This document shows, piece after piece, positions 11,940 through 23,100 of a stretch of DNA of 49,477 nucleotides. The stretch is from Plakobranchus ocellatus (Eukaryota; Mollusca; Gastropoda; Plakobranchidae): contig BLXT01002468.1 of assembly GCA_019648995.1 (NCBI GenBank), forward strand, positions 3,287,134 to 3,336,610, read 5' to 3'. Numbering within the stretch: the first letter of the stretch is position 1; each line of letters begins with the position of its first letter. Position numbers and translations under genes: made by a program. Under the pieces are notes generated by a model that made no database searches, was not told the DNA's origin, and worked only from the letters and a program-made list of their open reading frames with translations.

Positions 11940-12033
11940 GAACAAATAATACGAAAACTAATATATAATAATTATAAAGAAGAAGAAAGAACAAATAATA
12001 CAAAAACTAATAATAATTATAAAGAAGAAGAAA
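11940..12033. repeat. Short tandem duplication (about 45-49 bp)
   Basis: GAACAAATAATAC(G/A)AAAACTAAT... is repeated head to tail at 11940-11988 and 11989-12033. The second copy lacks four bases of the TATA stretch. Each copy ends in GAAGAAGAAA. Confidence 0.9.
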
Positions 12034-12863
12034 GAATGAGAGAATTATATAAGCTTTGATTTTTCTTTACAAACGTGTTGGTGAATAATTTCTAGATTTA
12101 ATTCTAAACTAGATCTAGATCTACATGGCAAAACCTCGCATAGTGCGGACATTGAGAAGGAAAAAAAAGTGAAAAACCTAGTTCAACATCATTCGTAAAA
12201 GCGCATTTTCATGTGGCCTTTAGAGTAATTCATTAGAATATCAATTACAGGGAGGGGGGGAACAAATGACAGCAATAAAATCTCTGGGGGGAAGGGAAAG
12301 AGAAAAGAATTGAAAGAAAGAAAGACCGCAACATGGCACGAGCGCGTGTACATCTCAACATTTACGGTGCAAATTTATAATTTTTTTTATGCTTACAAGT
12401 AGACAAAAATGGTGGGCCGTATTAGTTATAATTACTTAATCAGCGATTTATTTATTTATAGCAAAATTGAAGTTATCGGCAGATATTTAAAGGAAGGAGA
12501 GATAAGAAAAAAAAGAGAGCAATATGCAAAAACCCTGATAAAGAGGTTGGGCAAGATGACACCGATCACTTTATTTCTAAATTGTAGCTTTAAAATGCTG
12601 TTTTTGTAAACTTAATGGTCTTTATTTGGAATAAAAAGAATGATTTTGTCTTATAGGCTAGTAAATAATGAGAGAAACAAATCTATATCCTTTAAAGAAA
12701 CGTAAACTTGGTCGTCAGGGTACAGAATGGAGGGGACCTTATGTAATATGCAAATCTTAACCAATAGTAGAGCAGGATTTTGGTCACGCAGTGTCAGTAT
12801 GCTAGCCTGACCTATTTCATCATCAAGCGTGGACTGGCAAGGGATGCACTCCTAGAGCCCATG
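12034..12863. other. Intergenic, nothing recognised
   Basis: AT-rich with A- and G-runs (about 12250-12300). An open frame at 12409-12609 has no recognisable motif and was not called. Confidence 0.5.
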
Positions 12864-13276
12864 GGTCTGAAACTTACATACACAGAAGATCAAATGTTGC
12901 TCTTACGACATGGATCCATGTAGAGATCGACGATCTCGATGTTTCCTCAAAGTGTACACAGCACAGAAAACGAAATATTTTGACTTGACTTCTCTGACTT
13001 GTAACTCGACTTCTACATGTGTTAGAATCTAACTAAAGGTACGGGCACAAAGTTCAACCTCTTATCTGATTGGTTGCCAAGTTTCATAACAATCTGACGT
13101 CATTTACATATTGAAATCGGCGAGTAAAGGGGACAATGAATGAAATGCCGATACAGTGAGGACGGAGCGGCAATGTCCAAGCTGGCGAGTCAGCCTAGTC
13201 GTGTTGCTTTAGATCTCTACATGGATCCATGTCGTTAGAGCAACATTTGATCTTCTGTGTATGTAAGTTTCAGACC
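12864..13276. mobile_element. Fold-back / MITE-like element with 65-bp inverted repeats
   Basis: The left arm 12864-12928 and right arm 13212-13276 are inverted repeats of 65 bp with one mismatch by eye. The outer end is GGTCTGAAACTTACATACAC. Both arms contain the 12-bp palindrome CATGGATCCATG. The 283-bp centre is unique in this window and holds promoter-like motifs. I found no target-site duplication, so the superfamily is unknown. Such near-perfect arms imply recent origin or gene conversion. Confidence 0.8.
13066..13238 (+). promoter_or_regulatory. CCAAT/CRE-like cassette with a 21-codon ORF inside the fold-back element
   Basis: The motif GATTGG (inverted CCAAT, near 13068) is followed by a perfect CRE palindrome TGACGTCA at 13095-13102. 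About 70 bp further a small ORF starts at ATG 13173 and stops at TAG 13236-13238, the last part lying in the right inverted arm. The order and spacing resemble a TATA-less animal promoter. This is motif evidence only and could be chance. Confidence 0.25.
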
Positions 13277-13633
13277 TTGAGGATTACTCAAAAACTTGTA
13301 ATTCATGATGCAATAATGTCAATCAAGAACATGAGGAGTGTAACAGCGACAAACAAAAAACTTAATACAATAAAATGAACACCTGAAATACAGAAATACA
13401 CATATAATGTCTGTACTTGATTTAATTCCTCCAAAAAAACATGAAAAAACTTTGTTGAAAATCAAAATTACATGAAATACCAGTAATAAATCGTGAGGAA
13501 TGTTATATGACGTAAATGAAAGAAAATTTCTTTTATTTATTTTATATCTCTATTAAAAAACACATTTAATTTTTTCAAAAGGCATCTTGACAATATGGCA
13601 AAGAGAGGGCAATACATAAAAAAAAACTCTTAA

Positions 13634-13789
13634 CACTTAAACTGCCTATCACTTAAAGGAAATATTCTGCCTATGCCTATGATATTTTAAGATTTTTTTT
13701 ATAAAATAGGGTGCTTTACAGATTACTAAAAACGTCATAACAAAAGTGCTTCAAAATTTCGACGATCAACGAATGAGGCAGTTTAAGTG
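13634..13789. mobile_element. 156-bp piggyBac-like MITE (TTAA-flanked)
   Basis: Perfect 14-bp terminal inverted repeats CACTTAAACTGCCT (13634-13647) and AGGCAGTTTAAGTG (13776-13789) are each flanked directly by TTAA (13630-13633 and 13790-13793). TTAA target duplications are the hallmark of piggyBac transposition. The element is too short to code and is therefore non-autonomous. Confidence 0.75.
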
Positions 13790-13799
13790 TTAAGGAAAA

Positions 13800-16700
13800 G
13801 AGAATGTTTATATATATAAAATAATAAGTTAAAAAAAAAATTTTATGAGCAATGTTTCAATGAAAGCGTGGACAAAGTTGGTACTAATTCTAGCGTTACT
13901 TATTTTAGCATTCCTAAATCCAGATTCCCCCATATAAGAATATAAAAATGTTTAACAAATAAACCATGCAGTTTATCACTATAATCATAATTTCAAGAAA
14001 AAGTGTAGGACTTTGTAATAACTGCCAATAATGCAAAAAATGCAAGGAATACCACAGGACATAAAGTAGATCTTTTATGTTATGTTTCGTCATCTATTAC
14101 ATGTATGGCATGGAAATGCAGTCAAAAGATTTGAATCATGAATATGTATATATAAATAAACAGAATCTTTGCGTGGAATAACAACAAGTAAAAAAAAAAA
14201 TTAAAATGATACAAGTGTCAGGAATGTTACTTGGACAGACCAAATCACCATTCTAAGAATATTCCTCACATGTCTTCAATAACTCTAGATCTGTAATATT
14301 TTGATGCTCATAATAAACATATTTGTACCTAAGCACTTCAAATGTGCAAAATCACACAATCAATTACAAAATTATCTATGTGTGCATTTGCGCAGTGAGT
14401 TATTCCAAGAGCATCTGCTTGACGAATTTATCGTAATTGCCCAGCTTTACTTTCAGTCTAACTTTATAACTAGAGCAATGCTAAGTCTACCGGTGCAAGG
14501 AGCTGTGCACATCATTTAACACGTAAACAATAATTTCACAGTACTGTTTAACTCATAGGAATCTATTAAAGTGCATTTTAAGCCCTCCAAAGAATACTTC
14601 ATTCGATATAGTAAGAAACGTTCATTTATCTGGGATTAAGGACGACATTTTAACAAAAGGCTTATGGGTGCAGCCATGTTTGGAAGCTGAATCGAGTGGA
14701 AATGGTGTTTGACCTACAAAAAAAGTATAAGGCATGTGCTCCAGTACATTCATGAAACACTGTAGGCTTGTTAATTCGTGTGCGCCATGATATCAGATGA
14801 ATGCTCAGTGTTTGTAAAAACAAGCACAAAAACAAAGATTTAAATCGAAATAGGAAACCTCACCTTACTGTTATGAATGCGATAGTAAAGTGAAATCGAT
14901 TTTTCTGTGTTTAGGGTTTTATTTTTTGACACAAAATGGATGAACGGTGATCATGTTCCTCACATAATTTCAGCTGTGCAGAACTCGGATTATTTTGTTT
15001 AGAATTATTATTTTACATTGGGATAGTATAGATTGGTTTTTGCCTTGCTTTAATAAACACATCTTTAATGAAAAATAGCTTCATTTAATTCATTAAAACT
15101 AATGATAGAAAATAGACCCACTACCATGTTACTTTCAATAGGACAAAAAACATCATACTCATGACAAAACATGAATGCAAAGTCAACAAAAACTATTTTG
15201 AACAATTTTTTAAGCTTGTTCATTATCGACCAAACATATTTATATTAAGTACAATTTTTATTATTTTGTTGAATTTGTGCAATTGGTATTTAAAAAAAAA
15301 ACAATCCTATGTAAACAATACTAATGGACTTAGCCATATACACATATTATTCATCAAAAGAAAGATAATTTGATGCTGAATTCAAATTTAAGACTCTTGA
15401 CTAAGACTCGAGAGATTATTTCTTCTAAAGTCATAGCGAAAAGAATAAAGCCATACCATCATTAAAGATGAGTTTCAGCCACTGAGAGTTTCACCAGATT
15501 AAGATTCTGCCCTAATTTACTGCAATATTTAAAAAAAAAAAAATATTATGCATGAGAGTATATGTTAAAGAATAATAATATGATCTATAAAGAATGGTGG
15601 GTTGAAAGAATACACATCAGAAAAGTGTGTGCCACTGATTTCTCGCGTACGTATTTCCCGTGTGTCGGCCGTTTTGACACCTGTAATAACCATAAAGCCT
15701 ACAGAAAGACAACAAATATTCAGTCAAAACATGAAAATCCTATGGGTTTGAATGTACAGTGTGTCAATACAATGTCTAATACGCTATGAAAAGCTTGAAA
15801 GGCATCCAAATGCTAATGCCGTTATAATTTTGTGATCTCAGAAATTACTGATCTAAAGATCCGTCCTAGATAGCGGTCTTTCAGACAGCACACAGCAAAC
15901 AATCGGACACTAAATCTATTTTTCAAGACTGAAGAGACGCAAACGCTTGTTCACTGAATGATTTTGATGGATTTTTACTGCATTAAAATTGCTAACTTTG
16001 GTTTACTATTGATGTTTACATTCCTTCATACGATACCGAACTGTTTAAAGCAAAGAGGAGCCGATATTTTATATTTATATGACTGCGGTCTGCTGAACAT
16101 TCATTGACACATAACGTGTGGTTGGCAGTGTCGTTTTTGCAGCCTGCTATTGAGAATTGGAAGTGCATTTAAAAACAACTGTTGATTTTAAAAAACGCAG
16201 AAAAATGTGCAAAGAATGTTTTTAGGGTAGTTAGATAGGTCATAATCGATATTTAATAAACTCTTTAGTCGTTCAAATAACAACATCACAAAAATTGGAA
16301 AGAGTGTGTGTCGCATTTTACGGCAACTGGGAAAGCAAAATTTCAAATAAAATATTTAAACCCACCAATAGGCGTAATCTTGCTTTTGCAGCTTCTTCAC
16401 ATCACTAACAATGCATAACACATAATAACAAGCATAAATCATGTTTCATTTATATGCTATTTGGGACAAGTTTGTGGAATCTGCCAGAGGTCACATGAAA
16501 AATTTGTAGAAATAAGGTGTGAAATTTTTTTAAAGTTGTGAAACTAGCACTTTATATTATAACTTGGCCCACAACCTCTTCATTGTGTTGCAGCTGATGA
16601 TTTCAGATCTCTAGAAAAGTCATTTGGCCTCTCCCGGGACTATCCCCTATCCCCCTGCCTCTGTCAAGCTATCTGATTTTTTTATTATAAATTCTCATCT

Positions 16701-17097
16701 GCTCATGTTCTTAGTTTATCTTTTTCTTTCCTTTAGATATAATACTTGTATATCATGACACTAACTATGAAGATTGTGATGTTCTACTTCTAGAACTAGG
16801 CATAAATTTATCTAAGGCTGGCAAAATTTAAGAATTTTTAAGATATAAATTAATAATTGAAAAATTCCAAATTTGCAAAAGACTATAATTATCTCTTTGA
16901 CACATGAACCTTAACTGAACCTGTGATCCAAAAATTTTATTTCTTTGACCTTGATTAAAAAAAAAACCTAAATTATTGGATAGAGCCAGAATATATACAA
17001 AGAATGAGAAACAAAGAGATACTACAACAACAAAATTATAAAAGATATAAACAATTACTAGGAAGCATGTTTTTTTTTCCCTTGCAGGGCCATTAGT
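13800..17097. other. Upstream region of TIMELESS, no element resolved
   Basis: AT-rich. A CpG-richer patch lies near 15640-15680 (CGCGTACG, GTCGGCCG), but no core promoter or 5' UTR exon can be placed. The acceptor before the first coding exon implies that at least one upstream non-coding exon lies here or further upstream. Confidence 0.4.
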
Positions 17098-17123
17098 TCA
17101 GTAAGGTAAATATCTAAAGAAGG

Positions 17124-20100
17124 ATGGAAGTTGAACTTCAAGCAACTTGCAGTGCACTGGGCTACCTGGAAGGGAGTGAATACGTCAAAGAGCCTGACTG
17201 TCTGGGTATGTTAGTCCGTACAGTCTTGAATTGAAATTGGCCTTACTCTCTAGTTGCAAAATCTACTCTTTGAAAAAGATACGGAAATATTTTTGCCCTT
17301 TAATTGTCAGTACTCAGTGGTGCAACTCGACTCTTTCAAACCAGTTAGGTCAGTTAGGTTGTTCTTTTAAATTTTGTTTTCCCTTTTACAAAAACTGTAG
17401 TGCTATTTCTTTTTGATGAGCTTAAAAGTCAACAAAAATCAAATGATTTTCTCTAGAAATGTGAGAAATGTCAGTGGAAGAAAAGGAAGTAGAATAAGTT
17501 TTCCAAAGTCATAATGTGTTGTTGAGTTGCTATTTGCTCTTAAAAACGTTATAATACAGGAAGGATTAAATCTGTGCTTAGTTCTGTGCCAAATTAAAGA
17601 AAAAAAAAAAGCAGAAGAATATGTTATAAACTGATAACAAATATAATTGTCATTCTGAAGCACAGGTTCAATTAGAACGTTCGACCCATATTGGTTTGAT
17701 TTTTGGTGGTCTGACAAACTACCTTTTTTTGCAATCAAATGGAAAAGAAATAATAGGGCTTGCTGTTTTATCACTAAAGATGATTTTGCTGAAGGTGTTA
17801 CAATTACTTCAAATGGATCCTTTAATTCTATAAGTAAAAGTTTAAAAAGATTTAAATTTGCTTGCAATGTGATTTTTTTTTTTTATTAACCATAAATTCA
17901 CAGAAACAGTGAAAGACTTGATCCGCTTTCTCCGCCGAGACACGGATGTTTGTGACATCAGGAGACAACTTGGGAATGCCCAGATTCTGCAAAATGATCT
18001 GATTCCCATGGTGAAAGCTTACCATGATGACAAAGATTTATTTGACACTGTGGTCAAGTGGGTTTGGCTCTAGATATTTTATACTTTACAATTTAAATTT
18101 TCGCCCATCTTACCTAAAGAAAAATTGATGGTCTTGATTTGTCAGTATCACCTGATTTTTTCCAATATGGTCTGTCATGTCTAAAATCGAACGTCAGTAG
18201 TAGTAATTTATTATTGTATGGCCCTTTAGACTATTTTAATTGAAAGCAACCTCACTCAAGTCGTCTCCTAAAAAAAAAAAGGGAGAAATTGCACGCCCTC
18301 AATTTAAAAGGCTAACAAATTAGATTGTGGTTTAAAAAAAGCCTTTCATCTGAATCTCCTATCTTTGTTTATAGAGTCTTCAAATTTGCTACTAAATAAT
18401 TATGCAATCAACAATTTTCTTTGATAACTGTAATATATCCTTGTATCTTTTAGTATTAATCTTTTTATTTTCTACATATAAACACAGACCTGCCAACATT
18501 CCGTTTTCGCCGGGAAAAATCCCGTTGAACGCCCATAAATTCCGTTTTCCGGGCTACCCCGCTAAAATTCCGCTCAGTTGTCCCGATGGACGGGAAAAAA
18601 CTATCTCGTTTTATCTGTTAAATCAATGCGATATCTACCGACCTCTACTCTTTACCTATTTAAATAGCATTGAATATTTTTTAATTTTTTTTTAAACTGC
18701 CCTAGAAGTAGACCGGCATAGTTTCTTTGATCTTATACCAAGCTTGCAAAGTGTCGTTGGATTAAATAAAGCATCCAGATCTATTTCGAATTTTAATTTT
18801 TTCTTTTTTTTTGGGGGGGAGGGGGAGTTCTGTAACTCAATAGACCTACGGTGCTGGTAGTAAGGTAACCAACACAGTCTTGACAGCCAAAAAAAAAATC
18901 CATCGCCCNNNNNNNNNNNNNNNNNNNNNNNNNNNNNNNNNNNNNNNNNNNNNNNNNNNNNNNNNNNNNNNNNNNNNNNNNNNNNNNNNNNNNNNNNNNN
19001 NNNNNNNNNNNNNNNNNNNNNNNNNNNNNNNNNNNNNNNNNNNNNNNNNNNNNNNNNNNNNNNNNNNNNNNNNNNNNNNNNNNNNNNNNNNNNNNNNNNN
19101 NNNNNNNNNNNNNNNNNNNNNNNNNNNNNNNNNNNNNNNNNNNNNNNNNNNNNNNNNNNNNNNNNNNNNNNNNNNNNNNNNNNNNNNNNNNNNNNNNNNN
19201 NNNNNNNNNNNNNNNNNNNNNNNNNNNNNNNNNNNNNNNNNNNNNNNNNNNNNNNNNNNNNNNNNNNNNNNNNNNNNNNNNNNNNNNNNNNNNNNNNNNN
19301 NNNNNNNNNNNNNNNNNNNNNNNNNNNNNNNNNNNNNNNNNNNNNNNNNNNNNNNNNNNNNNNNNNNNNNNNNNNNNNNNNNNNNNNNNNNNNNNNNNNN
19401 NNNNNNNNNNNNNNNNNNNNNNNNNNNNNNNNNNNNNNNNNNNNNNNNNNNNNNNNNNNNNNNNNNNNNNNNNNNNNNNNNNNNNNNNNNNNNNNNNNNN
19501 NNNNNNNNNNNNNNNNNNNNNNNNNNNNNNNNNNNNNNNNNNNNNNNNNNNNNNNNNNNNNNNNNNNNNNNNNNNNNNNNNNNNNNNNNNNNNNNNNNNN
19601 NNNNNNNNNNNNNNNNNNNNNNNNNNNNNNNNNNNNNNNNNNNNNNNNNNNNNNNNNNNNNNNNNNNNNNNNNNNNNNNNNNNNNNNNNNNNNNNNNNNN
19701 NNNNNNNNNNNNNNNNNNNNNNNNNNNNNNNNNTCTCTGTCTCTGTTTCTCTTTTATCACTCTGTGAGTGTCTCTCAGTAATTCTCACTCTTTCTCTTTT
19801 CTCTCTCTCTCTCTCTCGATCTAGGCAATATCAACATCCAGGCTACACTCTTAAATTTGATAAAGGTCCTAGAGATTTAATTGAGGCTTTAGTCAAGGCC
19901 TTAGCCTACACAGACTTGAATACATTGTAGGCCGATATGACTTGCGGGGATCTCTGTAATTACAAATAGAGCAAAGGAAAACTCGATGTTTCTTTTATTT
20001 AATATACAATGTGTCACAATTCTAAGCCTTACTGAGATTCTGTAGACCTGTCTCACATAGATTTTCTTTTTTTTTTTTCTTCTATGTAACCCTTTATTGT

Positions 20101-23100
20101 GTAAGCTAGATTTTGAATTTTATACACTGTAGTGCACCTTTAAAAAAAAATTCATCATCCAGGCCCTAAGCCTGCTGGTCTTTAAGGCTTGATAAATGGT
20201 GATATTGGACTAATGGCAGTGAGTAGGGAGATACTTTCTTGCATCTTTAAAGTCGAAAATTAATTCATTAATTATCCTCTGATATTATACTGAAATGTTA
20301 TGGAATGTCTATGGTCAGGTATATAATTAAGGTCTAATACGGTGTATCCATGCGCATTTAATTGTATACTGGCATATTCCTGTGAGACTTTCTAAATTCT
20401 TGTGAGTAGAGGTAAATATTCCTGTGAGAACAATTTGGGATTGGCAGGTCTGTAAACACAATTGGAGAAAGTCTCTTTCTTCTTCCAGCCTGTATTTGAC
20501 TTTTTAATTGCAGTTGACGTTTATTTATTATTGAAACATTGGGCTTCTGAAGAGAAATCATGTAGGGGCGATTTTAAAAACATTTTTAAAAGAAAAACAT
20601 TTCTGACTCTTGAGTTTGCAGAAGATGGGCTTTCACTATGTCTGTTATGTTTTAATTTTAATCTAGCAAAATTGATGGTTTCAAATTTTTAGGCTTCTAG
20701 TGAACCTGACACAACCAGTGATCTCTTGCTTCAACAATGAGATTCCCGATGAGAAGACACTGCGGAATAATTGTCTGGAGGTTGAAGGCTATCTCCAAGA
20801 TTACAAGGAGGCAAGACTGACTTCCTTCTGACCTGTTCTTTTCTTGCTAGGATGCCTGGCTTAAGAATTTTCCAAGAACCTTTGAAAAGTTATTTAACAA
20901 ATATTTTTTCATGGTTGATAGGTACCGCTATGTGTTCTATACTTTAACTAGCCACTTCGCTTGCAAAGCAAGAAAAGTTTAGGAGGAAGTTTTAGAATTT
21001 GACACGTTTTTACCTCTCCTAGCTAGATTTGAATATTGAAATGTTGAAACAAGAAGTAAAAGTTTTAAATTTTTTTTATCAGATTTCTTTGAGCATATAA
21101 AAGAAAAACCATTGAGTCATTTTCTTTAAACTTCTGCTGCCATTAATAATTTGTATTCGTAATGCTCTGAAAATATTAGAATTGTCACTTACACACTCAC
21201 ACTAATACACACAAACTCATAGTACACCTAAAATTTTTTGTTTTCACCTTATCTCTTGATTTTATTGTTTTACTATAAATATTTGAAAGTGAGATGTTTA
21301 GCTTTCAATTCTTTTTTTTTGTTCCTAAAGTTCATTTCAACATTGAACTTGGTTTGAGGGAGCATGGTAGAATCCATTGTATTGAGGACAATAAAAGTTA
21401 ATATAAATGAAATTTTGAAAATCACGCAGATATAAGAATAATTTGCTCATTACGACCAAATATAGGAAAGGACAAGGTCTTATTAGAGGTGTCAAAATAT
21501 AAGAGGAATCCTGATACCAGAGATGTTGATTTAAGTGAAATGTGCTTCACACAGTATAGTACTCACATTGAAGTAGTTTTCAACAACACTATTTTAATTC
21601 TGGCATATACCTTGACTGACACAAACCATTATACCATTGATGTAGTTTCAAATCTGATAAAATATTTGAAACAATTTTATTTTTCAGGCTTTCATTGATG
21701 AGGAACTTTTTGGTATCCTTGCTGCAAAGATTCAGAACATTTTGAAAATGGTAAATTAGTTTACTGTAGAAATCATTTAATGAACTTGCAAAAGTTGCCC
21801 CCGGGGGGGTGGGCGTGATATAGCATGTTAGAGTGATTTTTTTTTTAATGATTTAAGATCTGTGTTTATAAAGTTAACCAAGGAATTCAGTGTGGTTATA
21901 TAAGTTAGAAAAAATTCCTTGAAAAAAGAAACCCCTGAAGTGAAATAGCAAAATGTATGATTTTCAAAGACTACTTCCATCTGTACTTGAAATAATTTGA
22001 AACTTTGCTGTATATTCTCCAATGTGATATCTAAAAATGTAGAGTTTTTTTTCATCTTTAACGGTTTTTTTATATAAATTTTTATTTTCTTTATGTAACT
22101 GAAAGTAACCCCCTTTAATTAATGAAAAAAGCCTAATGTCTTACAAAAAAAGTAAACATGATATTAATAAAACCTTTTTTTACATTGTAGATTTTACATT
22201 GGCAACAGCAATAGTAAACTTCAAGAAAATTGTATATAAATCTCAGAGGAAATGGATTTTTTTGTGATGAAAATAGATTTAATGAGGAAAATGCAGTTGA
22301 AGTTTCTATAGAAATATAGGAATATTTCAAGGAAACATTGAAAGTATCTCAAAATACGCTGTTTTCTTTTGTTTTTACTGTTGAATAGAACTCAGGCATC
22401 GAAGAAAATAGTTTGATGTAGGTTAATATTGCAAGTTATTGTAAGCATAAAAAATAGTCAATCTCGTCATCTCCAAAAATTGGTATGGACACCAAGTTAG
22501 CAAGCTTTATCAAAATTTTTTTTGATAAATAATTAAAGTATATTTTTCTCTCTAAAGTGCAAAACAAATGACAAAATTGTGAAAACTAAAACTTCAAATA
22601 GGTATTGCCGAATAAAGTTTTGAAGTCAGTTCCTATACTTCTGGGACCTTTTGATTTCCTACTGCTTTATTTTATAGAACAATGGATAAGAAGACATACA
22701 TGGATGACGGTATGTTTTCAATTCTCTCAGTACATCGCCTTATCACATTGCAAACAAAGAGAACCTTTGTCTTTAATACATGATTCACAATGTATTTCTC
22801 TCTATTTGGGCATCCTGAAGGGGCGTATAAGTTAATATCTTAAACTATTTGATATGTTTATGCATCCCTTCCTAGTACTACAAAAATGCGTATTTATTAC
22901 TAAAAATGCACCAGATTACAAAAATATGAAAATGCCTGATTTATTACGAATTTTGGTAGCTCAAGCACAGCTAGTCTGTGTTCTGTTCAGTGAAAGAGCC
23001 AGAGCTGCTGGAACGCTTGAAGAGGGCTTGTACCCTGAGCATCACTTAGAGTTGTGATCTTTCTACTAAATGTGAAGACTACAATGTATATCATAGCTGT

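Larger units (their letters stand above)
18485..20452. mobile_element. DNA transposon with CAGACCTGCCAA ends, in TIMELESS intron 2
   Basis: Perfect 12-bp inverted ends CAGACCTGCCAA (18485-18496) and TTGGCAGGTCTG (20441-20452) are directly flanked by TAAACA on both sides (18479-18484 and 20453-20458), a good 6-bp target duplication. The left subterminal region has repeated ATTCCG(T/C)TTTCC and CCCG words. The right has three TTC(C/T)TGTGAG words. The middle is an 825-bp assembly gap, so an internal ORF could be hidden. The superfamily is unclear: ends starting CAG are seen in hAT and other groups, but hAT normally makes 8-bp duplications. Confidence 0.7.

Noticed and set aside
11690..11950. 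Two similar stretches (CTCGTTAATGAGATGC... and CTCGTTAAATGACACC...) as transposon ends
   Set aside because: Similarity is loose and direct rather than inverted, with no flanking duplication.
16400..17123. Core promoter of TIMELESS
   Set aside because: The acceptor at 17096-17097 shows the first coding exon is not the transcription start; no TATA, initiator or E-box arrangement stands out upstream.
17439..17867. Minus-strand 142-codon open frame in TIMELESS intron 1
   Set aside because: No recognisable motif, AT-driven composition (Phe/Leu/Ile/Asn) and no element boundary; kept as chance.
18793..19788. Open frames of about 300 codons on both strands
   Set aside because: Created by reading through the N gap.
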